From positions 1-39,224 of the forward strand of contig JQDQ01000172.1 of the NCBI GenBank assembly GCA_000747625.2: DNA of 39,224 bases, read 5' to 3'. The stretch is from Smithella sp. SCADC. Lineage in GTDB: Bacteria > Desulfobacterota > Syntrophia > Syntrophales > Smithellaceae. The notes below the pieces were generated by a model. The model was not told the DNA's origin, made no database searches, and saw only the letters and a list, made by a program, of their open reading frames with translations. Numbering within the stretch: the stretch's first letter is position 1; each line of letters opens with the position of its first letter. Shown here piece after piece: positions 23,401-32,596 of the stretch. The translations under genes were made by a program, and so were the position numbers.

Positions 23401-25350
23401 ATGAGCAGAATTGGTGTTTTTGTTTGCCACTGCGGTTTAAATATAGCCAAAACAATTCGGGTGAGCGAACTGGCGCAGTTCGCGGCCACACTGCCGGATG
23501 TTGTTGTTGCCAGGGACTATAAGTTTATGTGTTCAACTCCCGGGCAGGAAATGATCGCCAATGACATTAAAGAACACAAACTGGATCGCGTGATCGTGGC
23601 GGCCTGTTCTCCGCTGATGCATGAGCAGACTTTCCGCAAAGTCATCGAAAACGCCGGCCTGAATAAATACCTTGTAACTATTGTTAATATACGCGAGCAG
23701 GTTTCCTGGGTTACTCACGATATTGAAGAGGGAACGTCCAAAGCCAAAGCTGTACTCAACGGTGCAGTGTACCGGGCAAGGCTTCTTGCTCCGCTTACTT
23801 CCCGCGTTATCGATGTAAATCCCGATGTCATGGTGATCGGTGGCGGTATCGCCGGAATTCAGGCTGCGCTGGAGCTGGCCAATACCGGGAAGAAAGTCTA
23901 TCTCGTTGAGAAAAATTCTACCATTGGCGGGCACATGGCTCAGTTTGACAAAACATTTCCCACGCTGGATTGTTCCGCCTGCATTCTGACTCCCAAGATG
24001 GATGCTGTCCTGCAGCACAAGAATATCACCATGATGACCTATTGCGAAGTGACTGAGGTCAAGGGTTATGTCGGTAATTTCGATATTACCATTAAACAGA
24101 AAGCGCGTTATGTCGATCACAGCAAATGCAACGCCTGTCTGGCCTGCACGGAAAAATGCCCCGGCAAAGGCGTTTCCGAATGGGATGAAGGCCTGGTGAA
24201 AAGGAAGGCTATTTACATTCCTTTCCCGCAGGCTGTACCGCAAAAACCGGTTATTGACAGAGAATCCTGTACTTATTTCATCAAAGGCAAATGTAAGCTC
24301 TGTCAAAAGGTCTGTGAACAAAAAGCGATTGATTACGAACAGCAGGACACCTTTACAACAGTGAAAGCCGGAGCGGTTATCGTGTCCACCGGCTACGATC
24401 TGATGAATACAAAACCGCTTGTTCAATACGGATACGGCAAATATCCGGGCGTATACAGTGCGCTGGAAGTAGAAAGACTCTTTAACTCAGCCGGACCCAC
24501 CGGAGGCAAGGTGACACTACGCGACGGAAAAGAACCGCAGGCCATTGCCATAATGCACTGCATAGGAAGCCGCGATAAAAACAATTATGAACATTGCAGC
24601 CGGGTGTGCTGTATGTATTCGCTCAAATTCTCCCATCTATTCAAAGAAAAAACATCAGCCGATGTTTATCAGTTTTATATTGATATGCGTGCGGCCGGCA
24701 AAGGTTATGAAGAATTTTACAACCGCATCATCGAAGAGGATGTGAAATTCATTCGCGGCAAGGGCGCGCGCGTGGCAGAAAGCGCCGATGAACCCGGACG
24801 TTTGATTGTGGAAGCGGAAGACACGATTACGGGTAAATTTATTAAATTGCCGGTGGATATGGTTGTGCTTTCTCCGGCAATGATTCCACGGGCGGATTCC
24901 AAAGATGTTGCCAGGCTTTTTAATTTGAGCACGGACAAATATGGCTTTTTTATGGAGCGGCATCCTAAACTTGCGCCTCTGTCCACCATGACGGAAGGGA
25001 TTTTTATCGCCGGAGTCTGTCAGAGTCCGAAGGATATTCCCGATACCGTGGCACAGGCCAACGGCGCGGCGGCGGAAGCTTTGACCATTGTTGTGAAAGA
25101 TAAAATGGAGCTGGAAGCGACCACGGCAATGGTCAATCCGGCATCGTGTTGTGCCTGTCAGAATTGTGTGCGGGTCTGTCCCTATGGCGCGCCGTTCTTT
25201 AATGAGCAGAAGGGTGTTTCTGAAATCAATGAGGCGCTGTGCAAAGGTTGCGGTCTTTGCGCCTCGGTCTGCCCCGCTTCGGCGATTATTGCCCGTCATT
25301 TCACCAATGATCAGGTACTTGCCGAAATTGAAGGATTAATGGAGTTTTAG
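23401..25350 (+). CDS. hdrA: HdrA flavoprotein of module 2
   Basis: A 649-residue HdrA of conventional bacterial/archaeal size. Order of elements: an N-terminal domain with FVCHCGLNIAKTI (residues 6-18), FAD motif VMVIGGGIAGIQAAL (about 142), HdrA signature CSACILTPKMD, first cluster CNACLACTEKCP (about 243-254), KCKLCQKVCEQKA, then GSRDKNNYEHCSRVCCMY, and two C-terminal clusters CCACQNCVRVCP and CKGCGLCASVCP. The FAD is the proposed bifurcation site, sending electrons to ferredoxin and to the HdrB part. Unlike its module 1 counterpart there is no GltD insertion and no second HdrA copy. All motif cysteines are cysteine codons, so it is not a selenoprotein. Confidence 0.92.
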   Translation: MSRIGVFVCHCGLNIAKTIRVSELAQFAATLPDVVVARDYKFMCSTPGQEMIANDIKEHKLDRVIVAACSPLMHEQTFRKVIENAGLNKYLVTIVNIREQVSWVTHDIEEGTSKAKAVLNGAVYRARLLAPLTSRVIDVNPDVMVIGGGIAGIQAALELANTGKKVYLVEKNSTIGGHMAQFDKTFPTLDCSACILTPKMDAVLQHKNITMMTYCEVTEVKGYVGNFDITIKQKARYVDHSKCNACLACTEKCPGKGVSEWDEGLVKRKAIYIPFPQAVPQKPVIDRESCTYFIKGKCKLCQKVCEQKAIDYEQQDTFTTVKAGAVIVSTGYDLMNTKPLVQYGYGKYPGVYSALEVERLFNSAGPTGGKVTLRDGKEPQAIAIMHCIGSRDKNNYEHCSRVCCMYSLKFSHLFKEKTSADVYQFYIDMRAAGKGYEEFYNRIIEEDVKFIRGKGARVAESADEPGRLIVEAEDTITGKFIKLPVDMVVLSPAMIPRADSKDVARLFNLSTDKYGFFMERHPKLAPLSTMTEGIFIAGVCQSPKDIPDTVAQANGAAAEALTIVVKDKMELEATTAMVNPASCCACQNCVRVCPYGAPFFNEQKGVSEINEALCKGCGLCASVCPASAIIARHFTNDQVLAEIEGLMEF

Positions 25351-25358
25351 TATGGCGC

Positions 25359-25470
25359 TTGAAAAAGTTCATATGCATCGTTGCGCTTTATCATTCGTCA
25401 CTGCGGCCTACGAAAAAGCAGGTCTCACTCCACGATACTTGCGCGTCGCGCATCTGAACACTTTTGAACG
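25359..25470. repeat. Degenerate copy of the MITE-like repeat, plus GC-rich palindrome downstream
   Basis: The left part (AAAAAGTTCATATGCATCG from 25362) matches the left end of the repeat at 21726 with few changes; the right end is poorly kept. The remaining gap before the next gene (25471-25597) has a purine-rich GGAGGGGGATTAAGGGGGAGG stretch and a perfect 16-base palindrome CCTCCGCCGGCGGAGG at 25557-25572. The palindrome lies 25 bases before the mvhD start and could fold over its ribosome-site region. Confidence 0.5.
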
Positions 25471-25597
25471 GCATATATTGATTTTTTTGTCCCCGCTGGA
25501 GGGGGATTAAGGGGGAGGATGTTTCAGAAAGTCCACCTCCGTCCGCCATGCGGCCACCTCCGCCGGCGGAGGATAATAGGGATAGAAAGGAAAGTTT

Positions 25598-26014
25598 ATG
25601 GATTTTGAACCGAAAATATTAGGCATAGCCTGCAACTGGTGCACCTATACCGGAGCGGATCTGGCCGGAACAACCAGGTTGCACTATCCGCAGAATCTTC
25701 GTGTCGTGCGCGTGATGTGTTCCAGTCGCATCAATCCTTCATTTATATTCCGAGCTTTTCAACTGGGTGCGGACGGTGTCCTGGTCGGCGGCTGTCATCC
25801 GGGCGATTGCCATTACAATACAGGTAATCTCTACGCGCGCAGAAGGCTGGCTGTGACCAAAAAAATACTGGAGTTTGCGGGTATCGAGCCGGGAAGATTC
25901 CGCGTGGAGTGGATTTCCGCCTCCGAGGGCAACAAATTCGCCGAGGTTGTTACCGAGTTTACCGAGCAGGTGAAAAACCTGGGTCCCCAGACCAAGTTTA
26001 AGATTTCACAATAG
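25598..26014 (+). CDS. MvhD/FlxD-like electron-transfer subunit, cysteine form (module 2)
   Basis: A 138-residue MvhD protein. Conserved parts are ACNWCTYTGADLAG (residues 11-24), VMCSSRINPSFI, and VLVGGCHPGDCHYNTGNL, whose first Cys (Cys66) aligns with Sec73 of the module 1 copy. The C-terminal half EWISASEGNKFAEVV is also shared. It should ferry electrons between the Flx subunits and HdrA. The ATG has a GAAAGGAAAG site just upstream. Fifteen bases separate its stop codon from the start of the next gene, indicating co-transcription. Confidence 0.92.
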   Translation: MDFEPKILGIACNWCTYTGADLAGTTRLHYPQNLRVVRVMCSSRINPSFIFRAFQLGADGVLVGGCHPGDCHYNTGNLYARRRLAVTKKILEFAGIEPGRFRVEWISASEGNKFAEVVTEFTEQVKNLGPQTKFKISQ

Positions 26015-26028
26015 TGTTGGGAGAAAAT

Positions 26029-26895
26029 ATGGTTATCAGCTTTAAGAGCATCGAAGAAAATCTGAAAACGGAAGCCAAAAAACTTCTGGAGTCCGGCCGG
26101 GTAAGTATTGTGCTGGCCTATGGGAAGGGTTATGATGATCAGCATCCCCTGCCTTATGTCGCCAGAAAAACTTCCGACATAGAAAATATCATATTTAATG
26201 AATACTGCACAGCCAATATGGCGCGTTATCTTGTTCGTTATCCGCGCGGCACCAAAATCGCCATTGCAGTCAGGGCGGCGGATAGCCGTGCTGTTATTCA
26301 GCTTATTCAGGAAGATAAGGTCAAACGCGATGATCTGGTAGTTATGGGCATTCCGGTATACGGAATGAAGAATTTTAAAACCGGCGAAATTATCGACAGT
26401 AAAACCACCTGCGGGATTTATAATCCGGCGCTTTACGATATCCTGCTGGGCGAGGAAGTACACGGTCAACCCGTGGTTTCTCCCTACGATGTTCTTGCCG
26501 AAAATGAAAACATGGATAAGGAAGCGCGCTGGGCTTTCTGGAAGAAGGAACTGGATCGTTGCATACGGTGTTATGCCTGCCGCAAAGCCTGTCCGATGTG
26601 CTACTGCGACCCCTGCTTTATCGATCAGAACAAACCCAAGTGGGGCGAAAAATCTCCGGAATCGCACGGCAACCTCATGTATCATCTGACCAGGTTTCAT
26701 CATCTGGCCGGCCGCTGTATCGATTGCGGTGAATGTTCACGCGCCTGCCCCGTAGACATTCCGCTTTATCTGTTCCACAAAAAAGTGGCGAAGGAATGCG
26801 AGGAGATGTTCGGTCAGGCGGCGGGCATGAGCATGGAAGACAAGCCCGTACTGGTGAATTTCCGAGTGGATGATTCCGATAAAATTCTGGAATAA
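26029..26895 (+). CDS. Flx-type iron-sulfur protein with two ferredoxin clusters (module 2)
   Basis: A 288-residue paralogue of 17357-18367. The N-terminal domain lacks known motifs; the C-terminal part carries CIRCYACRKACPMCYC with DPCF after it (about residues 180-199) and CIDCGECSRACPVDI (about 234-248), then SMEDKPVLVNF. I chose the ATG at 26029 because a GGGAGA site lies 5 bases upstream; a reading from 26014 would overlap the stop of mvhD. It is shorter than the module 1 copy, mainly within the N-terminal domain. The position between mvhD and the sulfhydrogenase-beta-like gene is the same as in module 1 apart from the absent separate hdrC and hdrB. Confidence 0.8.
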   Translation: MVISFKSIEENLKTEAKKLLESGRVSIVLAYGKGYDDQHPLPYVARKTSDIENIIFNEYCTANMARYLVRYPRGTKIAIAVRAADSRAVIQLIQEDKVKRDDLVVMGIPVYGMKNFKTGEIIDSKTTCGIYNPALYDILLGEEVHGQPVVSPYDVLAENENMDKEARWAFWKKELDRCIRCYACRKACPMCYCDPCFIDQNKPKWGEKSPESHGNLMYHLTRFHHLAGRCIDCGECSRACPVDIPLYLFHKKVAKECEEMFGQAAGMSMEDKPVLVNFRVDDSDKILE

Positions 26896-26905
26896 GGAGC
26901 TCTTT

Positions 26906-27943
26906 GTGTTAAAGAAAACAGCAATTCAAAAAATATCCGATCTGACTGCACAACTGATGGCGAAGGGAACGCTGATTGCTCCTGTTAAGGAAGAAGCGGG
27001 CTTCAATTTCCGCCAGATTTCCGATGCCAGGCAGGTGGATCTGAATTTCTACAATACGCTGATGAGTCCCAAATCGGCTTTCTTTCCGCAGACGGAGGAT
27101 TTTGTTCGTTATGATAAAAACAAATCCGTTCTGGATGCGCAGTGTGTGGATTTGAAACCGGGACCGGTTTTTCTCTTTGGCGTACGCCCCTGTGATGTGA
27201 AAAGCTTTGAAATCATGGATATTCATTTTTCCGGTACGGGTGCAGTTGATCCGTACTGGAAGAAAAGAAGAGAAACCGCGACCATCTTCGGTTACGCCTT
27301 TGATTTAAATTCTCCTGCCGGCCCGGCGGATTTCTATCAGACGCTGGGAATAGGCGCGGCGGATCCCGAAGGCAGCGACATCTTCATGATTAAAAAAGGC
27401 GATGAACTGCTTTTAAAAGCTATCACGCCCAAAGGAGAAAAGCTGCTGGCCGGATTAAGTTCGCTAGCGGACGCTGCAGCGGATGAACAGAAGTATTTTG
27501 ATGATACAATTGCCGCGGGACGTTCGTTCAAAACACGTTCTACCTGTGTGGACGCGAAAGTTATTGCCAAAAAGCTGGAAGATATTTTCCATAAGACGGA
27601 GTTTTGGGAAAAGGTTTCCGATGCCTGCTTAAGCTGTGGTGTCTGTACTTTTGTCTGTCCCACCTGTTACTGCTTTGATATTTGCGATGAGACGCTCTTC
27701 AGTCATGGTGTCCGCCGCCGGGTTTGGGACGCTTGCACGTTTACTGATTTCACGCTGGAGGCGAGCGGCCACAATCCCCGGACAAAGGTTTATCAGCGCC
27801 TGCGTCAGAAAATATGTCATAAATATTCATTCCACATCAGAAAATACGGTGTTATTTCTTGTGTCGGTTGCGGTCGTTGCACGCGTAACTGTCCGGTGAA
27901 TATTGATATTTTCTCGATCGTGGATCAGGCTTTGAAGGAATAA
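26906..27943 (+). CDS. Sulfhydrogenase beta/AsrA-like 4Fe-4S dicluster subunit (module 2)
   Basis: A 345-residue paralogue of 19851-20873 with the same landmarks: FFPQTEDFVRY, FLFGVRPCDVKSFE, clusters CLSCGVCTFVCPTCYCFD (about residues 241-258) and CVGCGRCTRNCPVNIDI (about 318-334), and SGHNPR. The GTG start at 26906 is supported by an AAGGAG site 6 bases upstream; an upstream in-frame ATG at 26870 lies inside the preceding gene and is unlikely. A shorter acidic/alanine linker replaces the KAD-rich insertion of the module 1 protein. Its role should be electron relay between the FAD subunit and MvhD/HdrA. Confidence 0.86.
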   Translation: MLKKTAIQKISDLTAQLMAKGTLIAPVKEEAGFNFRQISDARQVDLNFYNTLMSPKSAFFPQTEDFVRYDKNKSVLDAQCVDLKPGPVFLFGVRPCDVKSFEIMDIHFSGTGAVDPYWKKRRETATIFGYAFDLNSPAGPADFYQTLGIGAADPEGSDIFMIKKGDELLLKAITPKGEKLLAGLSSLADAAADEQKYFDDTIAAGRSFKTRSTCVDAKVIAKKLEDIFHKTEFWEKVSDACLSCGVCTFVCPTCYCFDICDETLFSHGVRRRVWDACTFTDFTLEASGHNPRTKVYQRLRQKICHKYSFHIRKYGVISCVGCGRCTRNCPVNIDIFSIVDQALKE

Positions 27944-27981
27944 CGCGAGAAAGAGTACGAAATAAAAATTTGAGGATAAAT

Positions 27982-28842
27982 ATGTGTTCAAATAATCCAT
28001 ACATTCCCATGCCGGTGGAGATAATCAAAATCATCGACGAAGTGGAAACCCATGACATCAAGTCGTTTCGTCTGAAATTTTTGAATAAAGAGGATGAAGC
28101 CAAATTCAATTATCTGCCCGGTCAGTTTTCCGAACTATCCATTTACGGTAAGGGCGAGTCCCCCATCGGGATTGCCTCGTCGCCGACCGACGCAGGTTAT
28201 GTGGAATTCACTGTTCAGCGGGCGGGCGCCATACAACCGGGTTTAGTGACGGCGGCTCTGCACGATATGGATGAAGGCGCCAAAATAGGCCTGCGCGGAC
28301 CGCTGGGCAATTCCTGGCCGATTGAATTTTTAGAGAAGAAGAACATTGTGGTCGTGGGCGGCGGATTTGCTTTCACGACTTTGCGTTCTCTAATCAACTA
28401 TATGCTGCATAAAGATAATCGCTCACGCTTTGGCGAAATCACGGTAATTTACGGCGCTAGAACTCCCGGTTTGCTTTTGTATAAAGATGAACTTGCGGCC
28501 TGGGAAAAAAGAGATGATATCAAAACCATCATTACCGTGGATAAGGGTGATGAAACCTGGAAGGGCAGGGAAGGCTTCGTTCCCGCCGTATGTAAGGATG
28601 TCGCGCCGTCACCGAAAAATGCGGTAGCCGTTATTTGCGGTCCTCCGGTTATGATAAAATTCACTCTGCCGGTATTTTTTGAATTGGGTTTTTCCAAGGG
28701 AAATATCCTGACGTCACTGGAAATGCGGATGAAATGCGGTATCGGCAAATGCGGCCGCTGCAACGTTGGTTCTAAGTATGTCTGTTCCGATGGTCCGGTA
28801 TTTTCTCTGGCCGAACTCGACGAACTGCCCAGAGATTTTTAG
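27982..28842 (+). CDS. FlxA/HydG-like FAD- and NAD(P)-binding reductase subunit (module 2)
   Basis: A 286-residue paralogue of 20888-21727, sharing most residues. It has the FAD motif ELSIYGKGESPIGIASSP, nucleotide-binding VVVGGGFAFTTLRSL and VICGPPVMIKF, and the [2Fe-2S] site CGIGKCGRCNVG with a later Cys. A small insertion (GAIQPGLV, about residues 75-85) distinguishes it. The ATG at 27982 follows TTGAGGAT; an upstream in-frame TTG at 27970 lacks a ribosome site. It closes module 2, so the two modules end with nearly the same gene. Confidence 0.9.
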   Translation: MCSNNPYIPMPVEIIKIIDEVETHDIKSFRLKFLNKEDEAKFNYLPGQFSELSIYGKGESPIGIASSPTDAGYVEFTVQRAGAIQPGLVTAALHDMDEGAKIGLRGPLGNSWPIEFLEKKNIVVVGGGFAFTTLRSLINYMLHKDNRSRFGEITVIYGARTPGLLLYKDELAAWEKRDDIKTIITVDKGDETWKGREGFVPAVCKDVAPSPKNAVAVICGPPVMIKFTLPVFFELGFSKGNILTSLEMRMKCGIGKCGRCNVGSKYVCSDGPVFSLAELDELPRDF

Positions 28843-28967
28843 CCGACTCCAAAAAAATACTGTGCTCATAAAAATAAATCCTGTAAGGCATTCTCTACAT
28901 CCAAATCTTTTCTGTCTTCCTGCAATTCTTTTTAGAAGTAATATCTTGTCAAGCTCAAAATATTTTC

Positions 28968-28996
28968 TTGACATACAAGATTTAAATAATTATAAA
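28968..28996 (+). promoter_or_regulatory. Sigma-70-type promoter upstream of the decayed ketoacyl-synthase cluster
   Basis: TTGACA (28968-28973) and TATAAA (28991-28996) are separated by 17 bases. The surrounding gap 28843-29173 is AT-rich and otherwise holds only a small hairpin CCTCTC/GAGAGG (29091-29096 and 29105-29110). The promoter looks intact even though the first gene behind it has lost its 5' end. Confidence 0.6.
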
Positions 28997-29173
28997 AATT
29001 AGATAATCAATCTCTTATCAAAAACGATTGTTTTGGCATTGCCGTTTTTAAAAATGTTTGAATTCGGTAAGGAGTTTGTTTTTTAAATTCCCTCTCAACG
29101 AATAGAGAGGAAATTTATTCTAATCTCCGGAAAGGTATTAAAATATTTTTTCATTTTTTGATCTTCTGAGTCT

Positions 29174-30136
29174 GTGACGTCGAAATTGCTCTCAGGAATC
29201 TATCTGGGAATTACCGAACACGGCAATGTGGAAACGGAAAACGAAATATATGAACTTCATGAAAACAAACTTGATGCCGGTTTGTGGTCTCATCATCATA
29301 ATCCCAGAACTGTAGCCAATGCACCCGCCGGTGAAGTAAGTTTAAATATGGGTATCACAGGACCTGCCTACACTATCGGTGCAGCCTGCGCCGCGGGAAA
29401 TATTGGAATTATTCATGGCATGCAAATGCTGCAACTTAACGAAGTTGATCTGGCTTTGGCTGGAGGGGTTTCTGAAAGTACTGGTACTTTCGGGATATTT
29501 GCCGGATTTAAGAGTCAGGGAGCCCTGGGATCCCATGATGATCCCGCTAAAGCAAGCCGGCCATTGGATGTAAACCGCAATGGTATTGTTGTTTCGGAGG
29601 GAGGAGCCATTTTCGTCCTGGAAAGATTGGAAGACGCCTTAAAAAGAGGAGCAACTATTTATGGAGAAATAGCCGGTTATCATGTCAATTCCGATGCCGT
29701 TGATTTTGTCCTTCCTGATACACAAAGGCAGATTCAGTGCATAAATGCGGCATTGGCCAAGGCAAAAATTACTGCCAATGATGTCGATATAGTCAATCTT
29801 CATGCCACCGGAACAATTTCCGGGGATGATAATGAATGTGAAGCGGTTAAGTTAATCTTTGGACAGGTTGAAAATACTTATATTAATTGCACTAAAGGAT
29901 TTATTGGCCATGCGATGGGCGCCGCCGGAGCATTGGAACTTGCCGGGAATTTACCCAGCTTTACTGATAATAGAATTCATTCGTGTAAATATATTGAAAA
30001 TGTTGATCCTAAATGCAGTCTGAAAAATTTAGTGAATGGTGATCCCGTGGAAAAGAAAGTTAATTTCATTTTGAGCAACTCCTTCGGTATGTTGGGAATT
30101 AATTCCGTTTTAATAGTAAAAAAATATAGAGAATAA
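29174..30136 (+). pseudogene. Beta-ketoacyl-ACP synthase (FabF-like), N-terminally truncated
   Basis: 320 residues of a KAS I/II-type condensing enzyme. The catalytic triad is present: Cys in IGAACAAGNIGI (about residues 70-81), His in NLHATGT, and His in GFIGHAMGAAGALEL; the GMLGINSV end is complete. FabF-like proteins are about 400-420 residues; the first 80-100 are missing here, including part of the dimer interface and the usual VVITGxG start. A TGA at 29159 closes the frame 15 bases before the first possible start, GTG 29174, which has no ribosome site. The YLGITEHGNVETENEIYEL region is unlike housekeeping FabF and suggests a specialised polyene or long-chain pathway. Probably non-functional. 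Confidence 0.75.
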
Positions 30137-30159
30137 ACTTTTTGCGAGGAGGCGGCAAA

Positions 30160-30225
30160 TTGGACGTTAAGGCCATAAGACAAAAAATCATTGATATCAT
30201 TGCTGATATCGCTGGCGATGTTTGA
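30160..30225 (+). pseudogene. 5' stub of an acyl carrier protein gene
   Basis: A TTG at 30160, preceded 8 bases upstream by a GAGGAGG ribosome site, opens a frame reading LDVKAIRQKIIDIIADIAGD before a TGA at 30223. This is a typical first helix of an acyl carrier protein. The DSL phosphopantetheine site and everything after are absent: the frame runs into the oxidoreductase sequence of the next entry, so a deletion removed most of the ACP gene and the start of its neighbour. Confidence 0.6.
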
Positions 30226-31534
30226 TCAAAAGGTCTGCATTCTGGAAAGACATAAAGTTCCCGGAGGTCTTAACTCCTATTATGAACGCCTGGACAGAAA
30301 GCTGGATGTTGGATTGCATGCCATGACCAATTTTGCCCGCCGGGGCGAAAGAGGGCGGCCTTTGACAAAATTGCTCAAACAATTAAGAATTCCTTATGAA
30401 AAACTGGAATTGTCACAGCAGCATTTCTCGCGAATCGTCTTTCCCGAAAATCAACTTTCTTTCTCTAATGATCCTCAATGGCTCGTGGTAGAAATCGGGA
30501 AAATTTTTCCTCACCAGAAGGATAATTTTGCCAGGCTTCTCGATATTGTAATAAACTTTGATGATGTTAATTTAAATAACCGATATCAAAGCGCGAAAGG
30601 AAAAGTCAGGGAGATTATTTCCGACGAGAATTTACTCGAGATGATTTTCTGTCCCTTGCTGATTTACGGAAGCGCGTGGGAAAACGACATGGATTTTTCT
30701 CAATTCGTCATCATGTTCAAAAGCATTTATCTGGAAGGTTTCGGCAGGCCTAAAAATGGAGTTCGCGCCATCATCAATCTACTTATCGAGAAGTACTTAC
30801 AACTCGGCGGAGAGCTGAGGCTGGGAGCGGGCATTAAAAAGATCGATATTGAAAATGGCGCCGTTAGAGGCGTAATTCTGGATAATGGAGAAATAATCCA
30901 ATCAAACAAAGTCATGTCTTCCATTGGCTTGCCGGAAACAATGAACATTGTTTCTGAAAAGCAGGAATGTCCCGCGGTTGGCGCGATGAGTTTCACGGAA
31001 ACAATATTGTTTTTTGATAAGAAGCCTTGTGATGCGGGTATTCAAGAGACAATTGTATTTTACAATGATGATGAGAAATATAACTACAAACGGTCGCCAA
31101 CGCTCTGTGATTTCCGCAGCGCCGTTATTTGTTTTCCTAACAATTTTAATTATGACGACCAGAACGAAGGAGTGATTCGGGTCACTTATATTGCCAATTT
31201 TGAGAAATGGAATGAATTAGATAGGGAAAAGTATCTTTTAAGTAAAAAAGAAGTACGCAAAGAATCTCTGGCCTTAATTACAAAATTATTTCCTGAATTT
31301 AAGGCTAAATTGCTTTATTATGATGTTTTCACTCCGCGGACAATCATGCGTTACACGGGCCATATTAAAGGTGCTGTTTACGGAAGCACTCAAAAAGTCA
31401 GAGACGGCAGAACCGCTATTAAAAACCTTTTCATCTGCGGCACAGATCAGGGCTTTTTAGGAATAGTTGGCGCCATGCTCAGCGGCATTTCTATGGCCAA
31501 TCTTCATTGCCTGATGAATGGAGACAAGGCATGA
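30191..31534 (+). pseudogene. FAD-dependent oxidoreductase (phytoene-desaturase-like), N-terminus lost
   Basis: 447 residues resembling CrtI-like/amine-oxidase-type flavoproteins: KVCILERHKVPGGLNSYY (about residues 14-31), a dinucleotide-associated Glu and GG, a substrate domain in the middle, and the C-terminal FAD motif NLFICGTDQGFLGIVGAMLSG. The essential N-terminal GxGxxG should stand about 20 residues before ILERH, but those bases belong to the ACP stub. The TTG at 30191 is only the first codon available and lies within the ACP frame. Its stop overlaps the start of the OleA-like gene by four bases (ATGA), so the original operon coupling is preserved at this end. Likely inactive without the FAD-binding start. 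Confidence 0.7.
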
Positions 31535-32169
31535 AGTTTAAGAATGTCGTTATTTCTTCTTTTGCCTATCATCTTCCTGACCAGATAATGACCTCTGAAG
31601 AGATTGAAGATAGACTCGCTCCTTTGTATCAACGCCTCAAACTTCCCTGCGGCCGGATAGAGTTGATGACCGGAATCAAAGAAAGACGTTTTTGGCCTCC
31701 GGGAACAAGGCCCAGCGATTTATCTACTCAGGCGACCGGAAATTTGTTTGAAAAAAAAATAGTTAAACCGGAGAACATCGATCTTTTAATTCATGCCTCT
31801 GTCTGCCGTGATTTTCTTGAACCTCCGACGTCCTCGATTGTTCATCATAACTTGGGGCTGCGGCCGGAAACAATTATTTTTGATCTGTCCAACGCGTGTC
31901 TGGGGGTAATGAGTTCAATTGTGGTTGCGGCCAACATGATCGAAAACAATGTAATTAAACATGCTCTTATCGTATCCGGTGAAAATGGCAGCCCTTTACT
32001 GTTACAAACGATCGAACAATTATTAAAAGATGATAATCTTACAAGAAAAAGTATAAAAAAATATATTGCGAATTTAACCATTGGTTCTGCCGCTGTCGCT
32101 TACACGGTTTCTCACAAAGATTATGTAAATGGCGGCCATTTGCTTATGGTGAGAATCTGTCCGTCATGA
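31531..32169 (+). pseudogene. OleA/FabH-like thiolase-fold synthase, C-terminally truncated
   Basis: 212 residues of a FabH/OleA-type condensing enzyme. The start is clear (ATG with GGAGACAAGG before it), as are LAPLYQRLKLP, MTGIKERRFWPPGTRPSD, LIHASVCRDFLEPPTSSIVH and the catalytic cysteine in FDLSNACLGVMSS. OleA, which joins two fatty acyl chains head-to-head, is about 340-350 residues; the second half with the catalytic His and Asn is missing after VNGGHLL. The stop overlaps the next start by four bases, showing that an internal deletion, not an insertion, shortened the gene. The pattern is closer to OleA than to housekeeping FabH because of the CRDFLEP and RRFWPPGT segments. Confidence 0.7.
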
Positions 32170-32438
32170 ATATCGCTGATCGCTTTACACAGATAGCCGG
32201 GATAAATCAGCAAAAAGTTGCGGTAAAATATCCCCATCGCGCGGGCAATAAGTATAATTATGATACCATCACTTTTGGAGAATTAGAATCTCTGTCCAAT
32301 AAGTACGCAAACGGCCTTTCTAAAATCGGATTTAACCGTGGAAGTAAAACTCTTCTTTTTGTAAGACCATCATTAAAATTCCCCGCTCTGGCCTCTGGCG
32401 CATTTTACGAGGTCTCTGAAGGAAGAATTTATTGCTAA
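32166..32438 (+). pseudogene. OleC-like AMP-binding ligase, N-terminal stub
   Basis: The first 75 or so residues (NIADRFTQIAG, TFGELESLSNKYANGLSKIG, TLLFVRPSLKFPAL) match the start of OleC/fatty-acyl-CoA-ligase-type AMP-binding enzymes of about 550 residues. From 32391 the frame reads ASGAFYEVSEG, which is not ligase sequence but the translated end of the dispersed repeat, and a stop follows at 32436. The ligase was therefore broken exactly at a repeat copy; a second copy of the same repeat end lies 100 bases on at 32520. Confidence 0.7.
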
Positions 32439-32493
32439 GCTTTTTTTCTGCCGCGGCGTTCTACTTTGGATATCAAAGTTGAATTTAGAAAAT

Positions 32494-32550
32494 GTTGCGC
32501 TGCAATCTTCGCGCGCCTTGCCTCTGGAGCTTTTTACGAAGCCACTGAAA
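32494..32550. repeat. Partial copy of the MITE-like repeat (right end)
   Basis: CGCGCCTTGCCTCTGG (from 32511) is identical to the right end of the repeat at 21726-21874 (CGCGCCTTGCCTCTGG from 21839). It continues as GAGCTTTTTACGAAGCC in place of TACTTTTTAAGAGGC. A further copy of its last 30 bases lies in the same orientation at 32391-32420 with 25 of 30 identical. No left end is present, so this is a fragment. Confidence 0.65.
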
Positions 32551-32596
32551 TAATAATTTTTGCTTTAATATCTAAAAACGGGGTCTGATTGTTTTT

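Noticed and set aside
25831-26703. Minus-strand frame of 290 codons opposite mvhD and the Fe-S gene
   Set aside because: It crosses two conserved plus-strand genes and encodes no recognisable domain.
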